Notes under the pieces: generated by a model
The model's database searches: none
Told to the model about the DNA's origin: nothing
Seen by the model: only the letters and a program-made list of their open reading frames with translations
Assembly (NCBI GenBank): GCA_965112735.1
Contig: OZ218953.1
Coordinates: 3,906,001-3,970,000, forward strand
Direction of reading: 5' to 3'
Length of the DNA stretch: 64,000 nucleotides
Source: Phaeosaccion multiseriatum
Lineage: Eukaryota > Ochrophyta, other classes
In this document: one piece after another, positions 1 through 11,400 of the stretch
Layout: the number at the start of each line of letters is the position of its first letter
Numbering within the stretch: position 1 is the first letter of the stretch
Translations under genes and position numbers: made by a program

Positions 1-1283
1 GGAGTGATTGAGACCATTGACTTGAACAGCAACGAGGCCAAGCACTCGGACAAGGCTTGGGAAGGAAAGGTAAGAGCCGCGGCGGCAGGTGCCATCAACA
101 CATACACGTACATATTCTGGACTCCCGCCGTTCTTCTGTGCTGATCCCTACGCTTCATAGCCTGACTTCTTCTCTCGACACTCCACAGGACGGCACGTCC
201 ATCACATTTAAGTGGGCTGCCTTCGCGGAGGACATCAGTGGAGAGGTGAGGATAAGGATATGGCCCGGGCACTAAATAGTGCGTGGAAGGTGTTGGCAGC
301 GGAAAATTCGCGTGAGTCGTCGTGCAGAGCCCGGATTAGAGATGGGCCTGGTTAGCTTCTCCAGCTGCTGCTGCTACTGCTGCTCCCGCTGCTGCTGCTA
401 AGTATTACCCCACACACACACATCTCCCACACCCCTATACAGCTCGAAGCCATGGTGGGGTCCGGCGATAACCACCCGGCTGACCTCCTCATCGTCGGAG
501 GGGGGCTCTGGGACGCCCTGCACGAGCACAACGCGCCGCAGTACGGCCGCACTCTCGAGACGGTGGCCAAGCACATCTCACGCGTGGGTATTTCTCTCAT
601 ATTATCACAGTTCACTTGTTCCGGTGGGACTTTCTCTCTCTATCTCTCTCTTTTGCTATCTGCGCTGCACCACCGCGGTCGGCCCAAAGATCTGACCCCT
701 GACCCTTCCCATCGCCTGGGACTCTCGCTCCCGATGCTCGTCGCCCTCCCCTCTTTCAGCTGCGAGAAGGCAAGGGCGTGCGTGTGGTGTGGTCACGGAC
801 CACTGCCGTGGTGGAGGCGAAGCTTGAGAGCCCCAGCAAGAAAGAGTATCTCTCGGCCGCGCATGTTGCCGAATATACGGTAAGGAGGCTTGTAGGCACG
901 CTCTCAGCTGCTCTTGTCTGGGAGAAGAGAAGTCAGAGGAAGGATGGCGTATTGCAGGTCGCGTTTGGCTTTCGTTTCCTGGCCACGGACCCGGGATTTT
1001 GTCTTGGCTTCTCTTGCCTTTCTCCTTCAGCCCCACCCCCCCCTCATTTCCTTTTCTCCCTTCCTCGCCAGGATGCTGCGGATTCGAGTGGTGTAATGAG
1101 CGCAGTGGATGCCGTTTTGGACGGCTACCGCATCACTTCGCAGCACACGGGCGACACGGAAGACGGCATTCACTACGCCGACTTCATCTACGACGCCTTT
1201 GCTCAGATTCATGTGGGTGTTAGTGCTGTGCTCTCCCCTCTCCTCTTGACATGTCTCTGTGTCTCTCTTCTCTCTCTCCGCCT

Positions 1284-1324
<41 letters not shown>

Positions 1325-1691
1325 AAGAGCTCTCTTGTCCCACTTCTCACTCTGGTTGTGCACCGCACCCACGACGTGACAACTTGCACAGGGAAACATC
1401 ATGCAAATCTTTGGGTGGGGCGCTCGGCGGAGAACGTCCGCCCTCGCCCCGCCGGTGCCTCCCTCTCGGCATCACCAGCGCATTCTAGAGCTGGAAGGAC
1501 ATCACATTGGCAAGATGGCCAACCCTTTCCTGGGGGCCCTCGTGGTCGGGGCTGCCTGCATCATGATTCTGTATATGGATGCCTACGTGGGTCTCACGAG
1601 GCTCGCCATGAGCACCATCGGGCAGCAGACCCTTGTATGGGAAGACGCGTACGGCCCGCTATTGAGCAAGCTCGGACGGCCTCTGCAGTAA
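1..1691 (+). CDS. SGNH/PC-esterase-like membrane protein, 3' part (5' end outside window)
   Basis: Six exons are visible: 1-69, 189-245, 443-583, 760-879, 1072-1212 and 1392-1691; all joins are phase 0 and the frame is open throughout. The protein carries 'DLLIVGGGLWDAL' and later 'DGIHY'. These resemble the Gly block and the C-terminal Asp-x-x-His catalytic pair of SGNH/PC-esterase domains such as the N-terminal domain of CASD1-like O-acetyltransferases. The last exon encodes one strong hydrophobic segment ('GALVVGAACIMILYM'), so the product is probably anchored in an endomembrane with a short tail. The catalytic Ser block should lie in missing upstream exons. There is no multi-span acyltransferase part after the SGNH domain, so this is not a full CASD1. 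The exact substrate cannot be told. It ends convergently with the phosphatase gene at 2160. Confidence 0.72.
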
Positions 1692-2159
1692 GCGAGGCGA
1701 GAGGAGGACAGAATAGGGGAACCGGAGCACAAGAAACGACAGCACACCGACCTCTCTGGCCGACATTGCTGACCCACATGGCAGCCTAGTCGTTGTGCTC
1801 TCGTCAAGTCTTTGCGCTGCAGCCACGCAGCTTGGGATCTTTGGTGCTGTTCTTCCGTGTGCTCCACTTCCCCACTCATGTAGGACAGCCATGAAGCCTC
1901 GTCTTTGTAAACCCTGTGCCTCGGGTTTCTTTAGCTTGTTCACTTGCTCTTTGGAGCTTGCATCTTCTTGTCTTCTCTGTTACTGCTGGCCCCATCCGAG
2001 TTGGTCATAGCCATGGTCCAGTGGGACAGGATGGAGGTGAAGCTCCAGTGCTACCAGTACTTCTGTAGAATTGTGAAGTGTATGGAAGGGGGATGGGAAA
2101 AGGCCTCACGTTTTTGTTTTTTTTCTATTCACTTGTCCACCCACTAGGCAGTAGGTACC
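1692..2159. other. Convergent intergenic gap
   Basis: 468 bp between two gene 3' ends. It holds short T-rich stretches (for example around 2110-2130) suitable for 3' UTRs of both neighbours. Open frames here are short and lack recognisable protein features. I see no RNA gene or repeat. Confidence 0.6.
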
Positions 2160-3347
2160 TCACAGCTCGCTGCCGGGCGCCTGTGCCATCAAGCCTAAAT
2201 TGGACAGCACAAAGTCCGGCAGCTGGGTCTTGTCTGGCCACGCACCCAAGTCTTCAGGGCTGGTGCAGCCAGTCATGACCAGAATTGTACTCATGCCGCC
2301 GTTCTTGCCCAACATAACGTCAGTGTCTACCCGATCTCCTACCATAACCGTCCTTTTGGGATCCAGGCTGTACTTTGTCAGGAGCCGTTGGGCCAACCAC
2401 CGGGACGGCTTGCCTACCACTACAGGCTTTCTCCGGACGCTCGTCGAGAGCGCAGCCACGAGACAGCCATTGCCAGGGATATTCCCTCCCTTGAGCACAT
2501 CGTAATCGTCGTCGTTAGTAGACACAAACAAGCATTTGGGTATCTTTAGTCGTCGTGGCCCTTCTGGCCCTTCCATGTCGTCCTTCTGCTGTTGCAGATA
2601 CAAGGACCCAATGGAGAGCTTTCGAAAGTCAAACCCGAGGTCCCACCCACAGACAACGGCATCCACAGAGGCATCCAGGGCCGCTGCTTCACGTATGAAC
2701 TGCTGCTCTGTGAACACTCCCCTCGATTGCTCTTGCTGCTGCTCCTCCCTCCCTTCCTGCGCGGACCCCACGGCGGCAGCCCCGCCCACCACCTCAATAC
2801 CGTGCTCCTCAAGCTCCTCCTGCAGGCCGGCACTACCAATCACAAATGCCTTGCGCACTTCGGGGTGCTCGCTGCTCAGATAGTCGGCGGCACAGTAGCT
2901 GCTCGGAACGATCTGATCTGCCCTAACCTCAACGCCAAGCCCCTTAAACTTGGCCGCATATTGTTGCCTACTCTTGCTCGAGTTGTTGGTGACAAAGAGA
3001 ACCTGCTTACCCAGCGCGGTGAGGAGATTGAGCGTCTCTCGAGTGCCAGGGAGAAGCTCGCCGCCCCTCCACAGCACCCCATCGCAATCGAATATCCATG
3101 AGTCGTACTGCTCGAGCAAGGATTGAGTCTGCTCTGGGGTAGTCATTGCAGTGAAAGACCCTTCTCTGAGAGCTTCCCCCACCACTTGAACCTCCTTCTG
3201 CAAATTGCTCATCTCCCGAGCAAAATCCAAGTCCCTCGCGGCCATCGTCATCCCTTTTATGTCTTGATGCAAGGCACCAGGAAACGCCGACGGCCTCCGC
3301 AAAGAAGCCCCGGCAGTCAGTAGAAACGCTAGTCCTGCGCTGACCAT
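2160..3347 (-). CDS. PGP: Phosphoglycolate phosphatase-like HAD hydrolase
   Basis: Single-exon gene, 395 aa, ATG at 3347. HAD motifs are in order: FDCDGVLW near residue 86 (nucleophile D87 and acid D89), TNNSS (motif II), VVGKPS (motif III Lys) and MVGDRVDTDVMLGKNGG (motif IV). This arrangement, with a C2-type cap between motifs II and III, is that of eukaryotic phosphoglycolate/4-nitrophenyl phosphatases, which dephosphorylate 2-phosphoglycolate made by Rubisco oxygenation. The first 35 residues are hydrophobic then basic ('LAFLLTAG', 'LRRPSAF'), compatible with a signal or plastid-targeting leader. A cytosolic form starting at a later Met (residues 33 or 35) is possible. The cap has a Glu/Gln-rich insert near 'EEQQQEQ'. 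An AAACTGAAAC motif lies about 57 bp upstream on the coding strand. Phosphatase activity is well supported; substrate follows from family. Confidence 0.9.
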   Translation of the reverse strand: MVSAGLAFLLTAGASLRRPSAFPGALHQDIKGMTMAARDLDFAREMSNLQKEVQVVGEALREGSFTAMTTPEQTQSLLEQYDSWIFDCDGVLWRGGELLPGTRETLNLLTALGKQVLFVTNNSSKSRQQYAAKFKGLGVEVRADQIVPSSYCAADYLSSEHPEVRKAFVIGSAGLQEELEEHGIEVVGGAAAVGSAQEGREEQQQEQSRGVFTEQQFIREAAALDASVDAVVCGWDLGFDFRKLSIGSLYLQQQKDDMEGPEGPRRLKIPKCLFVSTNDDDYDVLKGGNIPGNGCLVAALSTSVRRKPVVVGKPSRWLAQRLLTKYSLDPKRTVMVGDRVDTDVMLGKNGGMSTILVMTGCTSPEDLGAWPDKTQLPDFVLSNLGLMAQAPGSEL

Positions 3348-3407
3348 CAGGGGGAAAGCGTTGGACTGGGATTAATTGATCAGTTGTAATTGATTAGTCG
3401 CTAAGTT

Positions 3408-3421
3408 TCCGTTTCAGTTTC
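3408..3421 (-). promoter_or_regulatory. AAACTGAAAC promoter-like motif (copy 1)
   Basis: On the minus strand the sequence reads GAAACTGAAACGGAAAC, within 3404-3424. It shares the 10-base core AAACTGAAAC with sites near 22512, 28616 and 40618. It lies about 57-75 bp upstream of the phosphatase ATG and in the same orientation. Functional role is inferred from recurrence and placement only. Confidence 0.45.
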
Positions 3422-3533
3422 TTGTTGGCGATGTGGTTCTCTATGTATGGCTTGTTCACAGCTCCCGGTTCCTCCATCTTTTCCTCCATCTTTTAAGTCA
3501 ATAAAGTATGTTTCCTCCATCTTTTCCCTTTCC

Positions 3534-3645
3534 GCTCCAGACTGGCCTAGAAGCCTAAGCTAAGGCTTAGAGACGAAATTCGGCCGGCCTAGGGGGACCG
3601 CAGGCCCCCGGCCTAGGCCTATTTTTGGCGCAGCCCCCCCGGCCT
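3534..3645 (+). repeat. Interspersed AGGCCTAGGCC-type repeat, copy A
   Basis: Shares with 31453-31602, in the same orientation, the blocks GCTCCAGACTGG, GAGACGAAATTCGGCCGGCC, AGGCCCCCGG and GGCGCAGCCCCCCCGGCCT. Copy A is shorter by internal indels. The element is rich in the palindromic unit AGGCCTAGGCCT and has no reading frame. A TCAATAAA word lies just upstream of copy A (3497) and downstream of copy B (31740). Confidence 0.75.
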
Positions 3646-3703
3646 GAGGATAGCCCGCCTGCCTGCCTGCCTTCCTTCTATGGCTCTTTATATTACATAC
3701 AAC

Positions 3704-5139
3704 CTATTTCTTGCCCTTTTTGCCCTTCTTCCCCCCCTTTGCCTTCTTCGCTCCCTTGGTGGCCACTTTGATCTTGAGGTTGAGCTTGAAGGCCTCCTGG
3801 ATCACCTTGGCCGCGCGGTTCTGGCGAATACTATTGAGCGACGCTGTCCTTTCTGCCTCCATTCTCTTCTTCTTCTCCAGCTCAAGCTCTTCCTTCAGCG
3901 CCAACTCATTCCGCCGTCGCTCTGATAATTCGTCCAAGTTCAAGAGCATCTCTTCGCGCTCCTGCACGAGACTGTTATACTTTCTCTCCAGGGCGCCGTA
4001 CTCCGTGGCGTACTTCTCCTCCCAACTGTCCAGCTCGTCCATGAGCTGCCTCCTCTTGTTCTCGAGGAAGTCCATCGTCTCCTTGTGGGCCTCGTGCTCC
4101 ACCTCCTTCTTCTTCTCAAACTCCTTCACCGTTTGCTCCAGGGCTCTCTCTTGCTGCCGATGTACGCGCAACAACGCGCCCACCTTGGCGTTGTTGGCCT
4201 TCCGGGAGTACTTGACGTCCACCGCGGTCTTATACTTGACCGACGAAAGCGTCTCTTTGAGCTCTATCATTGCGCCCTTGTGCCCAGTCGCCTGCCTGGT
4301 GAACTCCCCCCTCTCACTGGACAAATCTGCTTCTAATTTCTTCACCGTCGCCGTGGCCTCCTTCTCTCTCCGCACCAACTCACTCTGCCGATTTTGAGAC
4401 ATGCGATCCTCTTCTACCACGTTGATGAGCGCTGTGAATGTGCCCCTCTCGGCAAGTTCTCGACAGGATCGGCTCAGCAGCTCAATCAAGTCCGAGCGCT
4501 CTCTCTGAATCTTGACCAAATTTCCACTGCAGGGTGAGAGTGAGAGGCAAAGGGCAAAGAGTCGTAGGAGAGGGTGCAGGTTAACGTCATGAGCAAAAGA
4601 GACGGACAGGCAAAGAGAGACACGCTGGCAAGGAAGAGGGCGAGGGGGCTATAGTATCGGGCTGGAGAGGAAAGCCTGACCGGATAGAAGAAAAAGGATG
4701 TCCCTTTCGGGAAGTCCACGAGGCCGCTGTCGTAGCAGCACACACAAGTATACAAGCACCCCCCTTCCAAGCCGACTAACCTTATGTTGGGATTGTCCTT
4801 GAGATTTCTACACAGATTCTTGGTGCTTTCCCGCAGCGCGCGGCTGACGTCCTGAATCTGCATCTGCACTTCCTTGTAGGCACTCTTGTTGGCCAGGCCC
4901 TTCAAAGCACTCCGCTGTGTAATGAGGTCCTCGTATCGCGTCTCCAATTGGCGCTGGTCATGGATGATCCTGCTGATCTCGTCCCCCACAAACTTACTGA
5001 GCTCCTCCCTGTGCTGCAGAACGTCCGGCGTGATACTGCCCAAGAAGCTCAGCTTCTCCATGCACTCCTCCATCACAGCAATGCCCCGATGCGCCTCCTC
5101 CGAGGACATCTGGAGCTCGCTGTCATTCTCCTTGCCCAT
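3704..5139 (-). CDS. DRC9/IQCG: Dynein regulatory complex subunit 9 (IQ domain-containing protein G)
   Basis: Two exons, 5139-4781 and 4526-3704, joined in phase 2, give 393 aa. Human IQCG is about 440 aa. The protein is almost wholly charged coiled coil, with 'NLVKIQRERSDLIELL' and 'LIQ/VVEEDRM' blocks typical of the family. Near the C-terminus is an IQ-type calmodulin-binding motif ('AAKVIQEAFKLNLKIK', with a weak IQxxxR core), then a very basic Lys/Gly tail. In the family it is part of the nexin-dynein regulatory complex linking doublet microtubules of motile cilia. The family call rests on overall architecture plus the IQ segment. A generic coiled-coil IQ protein is the alternative. It is divergent from the ARF-GEF gene, 338 bp between start codons. 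Confidence 0.78.
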
Positions 5140-5477
5140 CTTCTCCCAGAGGAGAGGAGGCAGTAGTCCCTCGCCGCTCGTAAGGCCAAAAAAATCGAAA
5201 CCGTCACTGCCTTACAAAAACCCCGGGGGCCCCGCCTTAGCGCCCGACGTGATCGACGAAGATTCTCCCACAGAGGCGAGGCGCGATAGAGGAGACTATA
5301 AGGACGATAGACATCATCGGGTTATGGGCTCGGATATACGGTTTGTTGGATGCTCCGTGGGTGCTCGCCATTCCATCAGTCTTCGCTGAACACGGCAACG
5401 TGGCTGAAAAGTTCTTTCCGTAGGCAGGGCGAGAGAGCCGCTGGCATCGAACGCCAGAGGCAGCAGCGCCAGGGGTG
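5140..5477. other. Divergent promoter region (DRC9 / ARF-GEF)
   Basis: 338 bp between two divergent ATGs. It contains a short A-run followed by TCGAAACC near 5192 and a Cys/Gly-coding-like GC stretch, but no repeat, RNA gene or TATA box that I can defend. Confidence 0.5.
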
Positions 5478-8400
5478 ATGGAGACTATAGTGAACAGAGC
5501 GCTGCAGCGTATTGTGGCTGACGCTGGCAAGAGGCAGAGAGATTGCAAGACGGCATGCAAGGACTCCTTAGGTGAGTCTGGTCTTAGCTGCCTGCGAGTT
5601 GTGGCGGACCCGAGTCTCTCGCAGAAAAGTGGGAGTGTATTCAGGCTCATGCGGGAGAAGATTCCTTGTGGTCAGGCGTTGGCATTTATTGTGCTCCTGC
5701 CAAAGAGCGGCGTGATCCAACTCCCCTGGACCCTGTTCTCCGCTTTCCATTTTGCTCACGATTGCGCTTCGCAGGGATTGTAACACTCTTTTTAATCCTC
5801 CGCCTTTTTCCTGTTCCGTAGAGAGATTGCAGAGTCTAGAGCAGATTCACAAGAATGAAGCCGCCGCGGCTGCTGCTGCTGCCGCGGAATCTGCTGAAGG
5901 AGGGCGGGGCGCAGAGGATGAGCAGCAGACGATGGAAGGAGAGGGGCAGCCACCGAGCTCCCGAGACGCCATGTACGCCAATCCCTATGTAAAGGGCCTG
6001 ATGTTGGCGGTTGCATCTGGTCAGCCCAAGCTTATGGTCACAGCCTTAGACGCCTTTGCAAAGCTGGTGGCGCACGGCTATATCGAGGTGCGTGTGTCCT
6101 CACCTCGAATGAAAGGGAGACATTCGCTTGCTTGCTTTGCTCAGCACCTTCCTACGCTGGCCCCTGCGTTTCCCGCCCCTGCCCTCCCCCTCCCCCCTCG
6201 CTCCCCCACGCGCTCGCAAAGGCCGTGGAGGTTGAGTCGCCTCGAAATGGCACACGCCGCGGTCGCGTGGAGCAGGAGCGGCCGGACGACGGGAGGGCCA
6301 CTCCCAGGACGTTTATCGACGAGCTTGTGGAGCTCATTTGCAGGTGTGTGGAACTGTGTGGGGAAGGAGGCAAAAGAGGGATATCTTTGTGGATGCGCGC
6401 AGGACAGAGCTGTGCCGCAAGCCATTGTCCACATTTGGCATTTGTACTCACTTGTGTACAGTAAGGACGCCGAAAATCTTAGTTTTGAACCCTGCTGCTA
6501 CTTGTCTCTGTTCTCCTCTCCTGTCGCCTGCTTGCCTCTGCTCTCCTCTCGATGCGGCAGCTGCGAACTCGAAGACGACAAAGTTCAGCTGCGTATCATT
6601 CAGGTGCTACTGACCTTCGTCACAGCCAACTCTGTGCCGGTACACGAAGGCAGCTTGCTCCTTGCCGTAAAGACCATTTTCACAGTGCATCTGTGCTCGC
6701 ACAATCCCGTCAACAAGATGACAGCAAACGTGAGAAAGGGACGGGGGCGGGCGAGGGGGGGGAAGAGCCGATACAGAGCCACGAGCCCAATCTCTTCCCG
6801 AGTTGCTCTACTCGTGCCTCACTGCCTCAATCCATGCCTTACTCCGTCGCGCAGGCCTCTTTGCAGCAGATGCTCAGTGCGGTGTTCATGAGGATGGAGC
6901 TGGAGGACAAGGAGCTACGGGCGCAGCGGAAGGGACCAGAAGCAGTCACAGTACAGAGAGCAGAGGCCGAGGGTGAGGTCTCAGCAGCGGCAGCGGTGGC
7001 AGGCCTCGACGTGGAGAAAGACGTTGGCAAACAGGGCGGGAAGGAGGAGAACACGGTGTCCAACCAAACAGGGGGGAAAGCGAGTAGTAGTAGTAGTAGT
7101 AGTAGCCCGTCAGCGCCATTGGGGGCGAATCATGACGAGCTGGACGAGTCTTCTCTCCCTCCCCTCCCTCCCCCTCTGCTTTGCCCGGAGACGATGTACC
7201 CCGAGGTGTGGGCGCACTTGAAGATGGCACAAGCATACGGGCCGAGGCCGTGCCCACAGCGGCTGGCCATCGCCCTGGCTAGACGGCGACGCGAGGCGTT
7301 GGGAGGCCTTCCCACGGTGCATCATAAAGACGCTTTTCTGCTCTTTCGGGCCCTGTGCGTGCTGTCCGTGCAGGCGGAGAATACCCCGGACGACTTGGGT
7401 GCCCAGGGCGGCTCTGCTGCCGTGGTGGAGGCCCGTCAGCTGGAGAGCAAGCTCCTGAGTTTGGAGCTCCTGCTTGGTATATTGGAGAGGGCAGGACCGG
7501 CATTCTGCAGCACGGAGAAGTTTGTGTGGGCGGTAACCAACCTTCTCTGCTCCTCCGTGCTGAAGAACTGCACCAAGTCCAACACGGACGTCGTGGGGCT
7601 GAGCTTGCGACTCTTCGTCATGCTCTCTCGCCTCTTCAAAGACCACTTGAAGAATGAGGTCGAGGTGTTTATGACGAACGTGTTTCTGCGCATGCTGGAG
7701 AGCGAGAACAGCTCTCAAGAGCACAAGGTCAGTGGAGGAGATACTAGTGCGTGGAGTGCGTGGGCTGGCTCATTGCGCTTGCTTGGCTCATGCAGGGGCT
7801 GTGGCAGCGTGCGTGTGGATGGTTTGTTGGTTGGTGGAGGGCCGGCTTTCGACAAGCGAGTTCCGGGCATGGTCGCATTCGAAACTTCTCCCCGCTCTCC
7901 CCTCTGCCTCTGTAAGACATCTTGCAACATCCATCCCCTTTCCTTCTTTTCTGTGTACTCTCTCTTACTCCCGTTTCTCGGTTATCTCTCGCACTGCTCC
8001 CCCCCCCCTCCTTCTGCTCAGTCCCTCGTGCTAGATGTGGTGCTGGCCATTTGTGACTCGCCGGACATGCTCGTGGAGATCTTTTTGAATTACGACTGCG
8101 ATTTCGAGGCCATCGACTTGTACCAGAGAATCGTCGATGCGCTCTCCAAGGTGTCCAAAGGCAAGGGTGTGCATACGGACATGGGCTACGAGGTATGTCT
8201 ACAGTTGGTGCTCTGCCGCCTCTCTCTCTCTCTCCGCGCTTGTCCAGTCCTCCATCCGTTTCCTTCTTTTCCTCGGGCTGTCATTACACCCAAGCTGGCT
8301 CCGAGCCCCCCCCCCCCCCTCCCCCGCCTGTGTCCTGGCAGTCCTTCCCCTCCCCGCCTCCTTGTCCAACCCCAACTCCATCCCGTCCTTCCCTCTCTTG

Positions 8401-11400
8401 CATGCGGTGTCGTCTTGTCTATTCTACTCACACAACCTCCATCCACAGGCCGAACAGAGCGACTTGTCTCTCCGAGAGAAGGGCCTGCGCGGCATGACGG
8501 CCATCTTGGACACCATGTTAGAGTGCGTCGGGGAGAGCGTTCTCAAGGCGGGGGGTGCGGGTAATGGTAGCAATGGGCAGGGAGAAGTGGCCGCAGCAGT
8601 GGCGGCAGCAGCGGGGATGGGGACAGGAGCGTACATGCCTGATGGGACTGTCCAAGGGTCAGCCGCAGCTGCAGCCGCCGCAGCAGCAGCAGCCGGAGGA
8701 GGAGGAGGAGGAGGAGGGAAGAGTGGGGGGTCGCAGAGTTGGGAAGGAGAGAGTGAGGCGCCCTGGAGCTCGGGCCCAGCCAGGAGTGGGTCCAACGGCA
8801 ATCTCAATGGGTCAGGGGGTGCGGTGCGGAGAAAGGGAAGCTTGGTCAACGCGCCAGTGGTGGGGTCCGAAGACACGGACGTGAGTGGGATTTTTTGAGT
8901 GGGACTGCGACTGGGACTCGAGCTTATGGATGTGCTCGCTAGCATGCATGCCGTCTTGTTTTGTGCGTCTTGTGCGTATTGTATTGGGCACGTGGGAAGG
9001 ACGAAGGCGTTTCGGGTGTCTGGTGGTGGAACTTGGTTCATTCACTCTGTCAGCACCGCCCCCCTTGCTATACACCCCCTGACGACTCCTTCCTTTTCTT
9101 TCTTGTCTTGGCGTTTGTTCCTCCCACGCGGGATGGGAGCAGAAGAGCCCCGTGACGATGGTACAAGAGTACGACCGAAAGAAGAAGCTCATGAGCAACT
9201 TGGAGGCAGGCTTTGTGCGCTTCAACATTGCACCGCACAAGGGCATCCTCTACCTCGTGGAGAAGGGCCTGTTGGAGTACGAGCCTGCCGCAGTGGCCGC
9301 CTTTCTGGTCAAGCACGTGGACAAGCTCGACAAGACGCAGATTGGCGACTACCTGGGCAAGGAGAAGGACTACAAAGAGGGCTTTGCGCAGGGCGTCATG
9401 CACGCTTTTGTGGACCAGATGGACTTTACAGGCATGACGTTCGATGGGGCTATTCGCCACTTCTTGTCGGGCTTTCGCCTGCCTGGGGAGGCACAAAAGA
9501 TTGACCGAATGATGGAGAAGTTTGCAGAGCGGTACTGCCTTCAGGTAAGGGTTAAGGTTAGACTAGGGGAGGGGGCACACTGAGGGAAGTGTATGCTCTC
9601 CAAGTCCCTTCTCTTTCTGTTCGCGACAGGAGCTCAGTTGGATGATGTTCCTCGCCTTACCTTTCCCGTCTTTCCAAGCTTCACAACATGTCTCTCACAC
9701 ACCCTCTTCTGTCCCCCCCCCTCTCTCTCTCTGTCCACCCTCTCCCTGTCGCACTCTCCAGAACCCTTCGGCCTTCCCCTCCGCAGACACGGCCTTCATC
9801 CTGGCCTTCAGCGTCATCATGCTCAACACAGATCTACACAACCCGTCGATCAAGGAGGACCGACGCATGACCAAGGCGGGCTTCCTGGGCAACAACAGGG
9901 GCATTGCCAACGGACAGAACTTGCCCGATGAGTTCTTACTCGGCATCTACGATGTGAGTGCATCATTCATGGACAGGAAAAGGCTCCGCACTTCGGTACA
10001 TACTCCCCCCTCTTTTCCCCGTCTGAAATGTGCTTCTCTAGCCTGACCTCACAGCTCACGCCACGCGCTCTTGGTCTTTGCATGCCCCCTCTCCCTCGCA
10101 TACCCATCTCTCCCCTCCAACCTTCCAACGTGTGCTCGGACTGTTTGATACGTGCGCTCTGCAGCGTATCAAAGAGGCGGCCATCTCCCTCAAAGAGGAC
10201 GATGCCCAGAGAGAAAGAATACAGCAGGGCACCTCCGCGTCGGCCGCGCCGAATCCTCTCCAGTTCTACTTTACGGGGGGGGCACATACCGTCAATGTCA
10301 AGAAGAAGGTTCGTCGGTTCGTACGCTTCGTTTCTAAAGGATGCGAGCAGCACGCACTCTAATGCTCTTTTACTTCCTCCCCCTTCTTCGCTGGTGAATC
10401 GAGAAAAAGCTGTGCTGCCCGCTCTCACGTGTGCAACCTACCTGCCTGGCCCCAACCACTTACTTGCGCAGGAGGCGTTTGACAAGGAGAGGGAGGACAT
10501 GATCAAGGTCAGCGAGGCGCTTGTGAGGCAGAGGAAGAAGAAGGCCACTGTCCAGGTAACATGACATGCGCAAACGGAATGCACACTGCACCGCACACGA
10601 GGGCGGTGATCGCATGCATGCCTCCCTCTTCGTGTGGCTGGGAGTGGTTGGGAAGCGAGCAAGTCGCTCGGAGTGACTCGTATCCACCTACCCTTCTCTC
10701 GAACAGCACTCACCTTCGCTTCTTCCCCGGCCCCAATCTCTTACGCACACACAGGGTGGTGATGATGACGAGCCCCAGGGGGGGGGCGGTAGCGACAGTG
10801 GAGGCGCGGGGGGCGCCCATCGCACAACCTTCATTTCCCACACCAACATGGACGTGTCGGGAGAGATTGTGGAAGTGGTAAGGGCCATGTTCGAGGTGGC
10901 TTGGTGGCCGATGCTCGGGGCCTTCAGTCAGGTGAGTATGTGGGGAGTGAGTTCCTTAGGGGGGGGGGGGGGGTGGAAGAGGGGGGTTGAGGCTTGGACG
11001 TTGGGGTTGAGCTTTCAAGCTTTTGAGAGAATGCCACCTCCGGAATGTGCGTTGGAAGCTTCCTCCTCCTCCTCCTCCTCCTCCTCCTCCTCCTCCTCCT
11101 CCTCCTTCTCCAACTTCTGTGAAGCCTCGCGTATTGAGTTACTCCATGGACACGTATACACACACGCACATACACAGGTCCTGGAGGAGTGTGGGCACAA
11201 CAGCGACAACGGGACCGATTCGCTCGACATGGACCCCCTGGGGGCGTCGATGGTCCGCCTCTGCCTGCTCGGCTGCAGGTTCGGGATAAGGCTTGGGGCG
11301 GTAACGGCGGTTGAGGGGGAGGCAGCAACGGCTCGAGAGACATTCATCAACGGTAGGCGTCGGCTGAAGCGGGCGGGGGAGAGGTTGAACAAGGGCATGG

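Larger units (their letters stand above)
3348..3703. other. Intergenic gap with interspersed repeat copy A
   Basis: 356 bp between the 5' end of the phosphatase gene and the 3' end of DRC9, both on the minus strand. It contains the AAACTGAAAC motif, a tandem 'tttcctccatctttt' (near 3475-3526) and repeat copy A. No protein-coding signal. Confidence 0.7.

Noticed and set aside
3497-3504. TCAATAAA as a plus-strand poly-A signal
   Set aside because: No plus-strand gene ends nearby at 3.5 kb, and the same word at 31740 lies just before a start codon. It is more likely attached to the neighbouring repeat.
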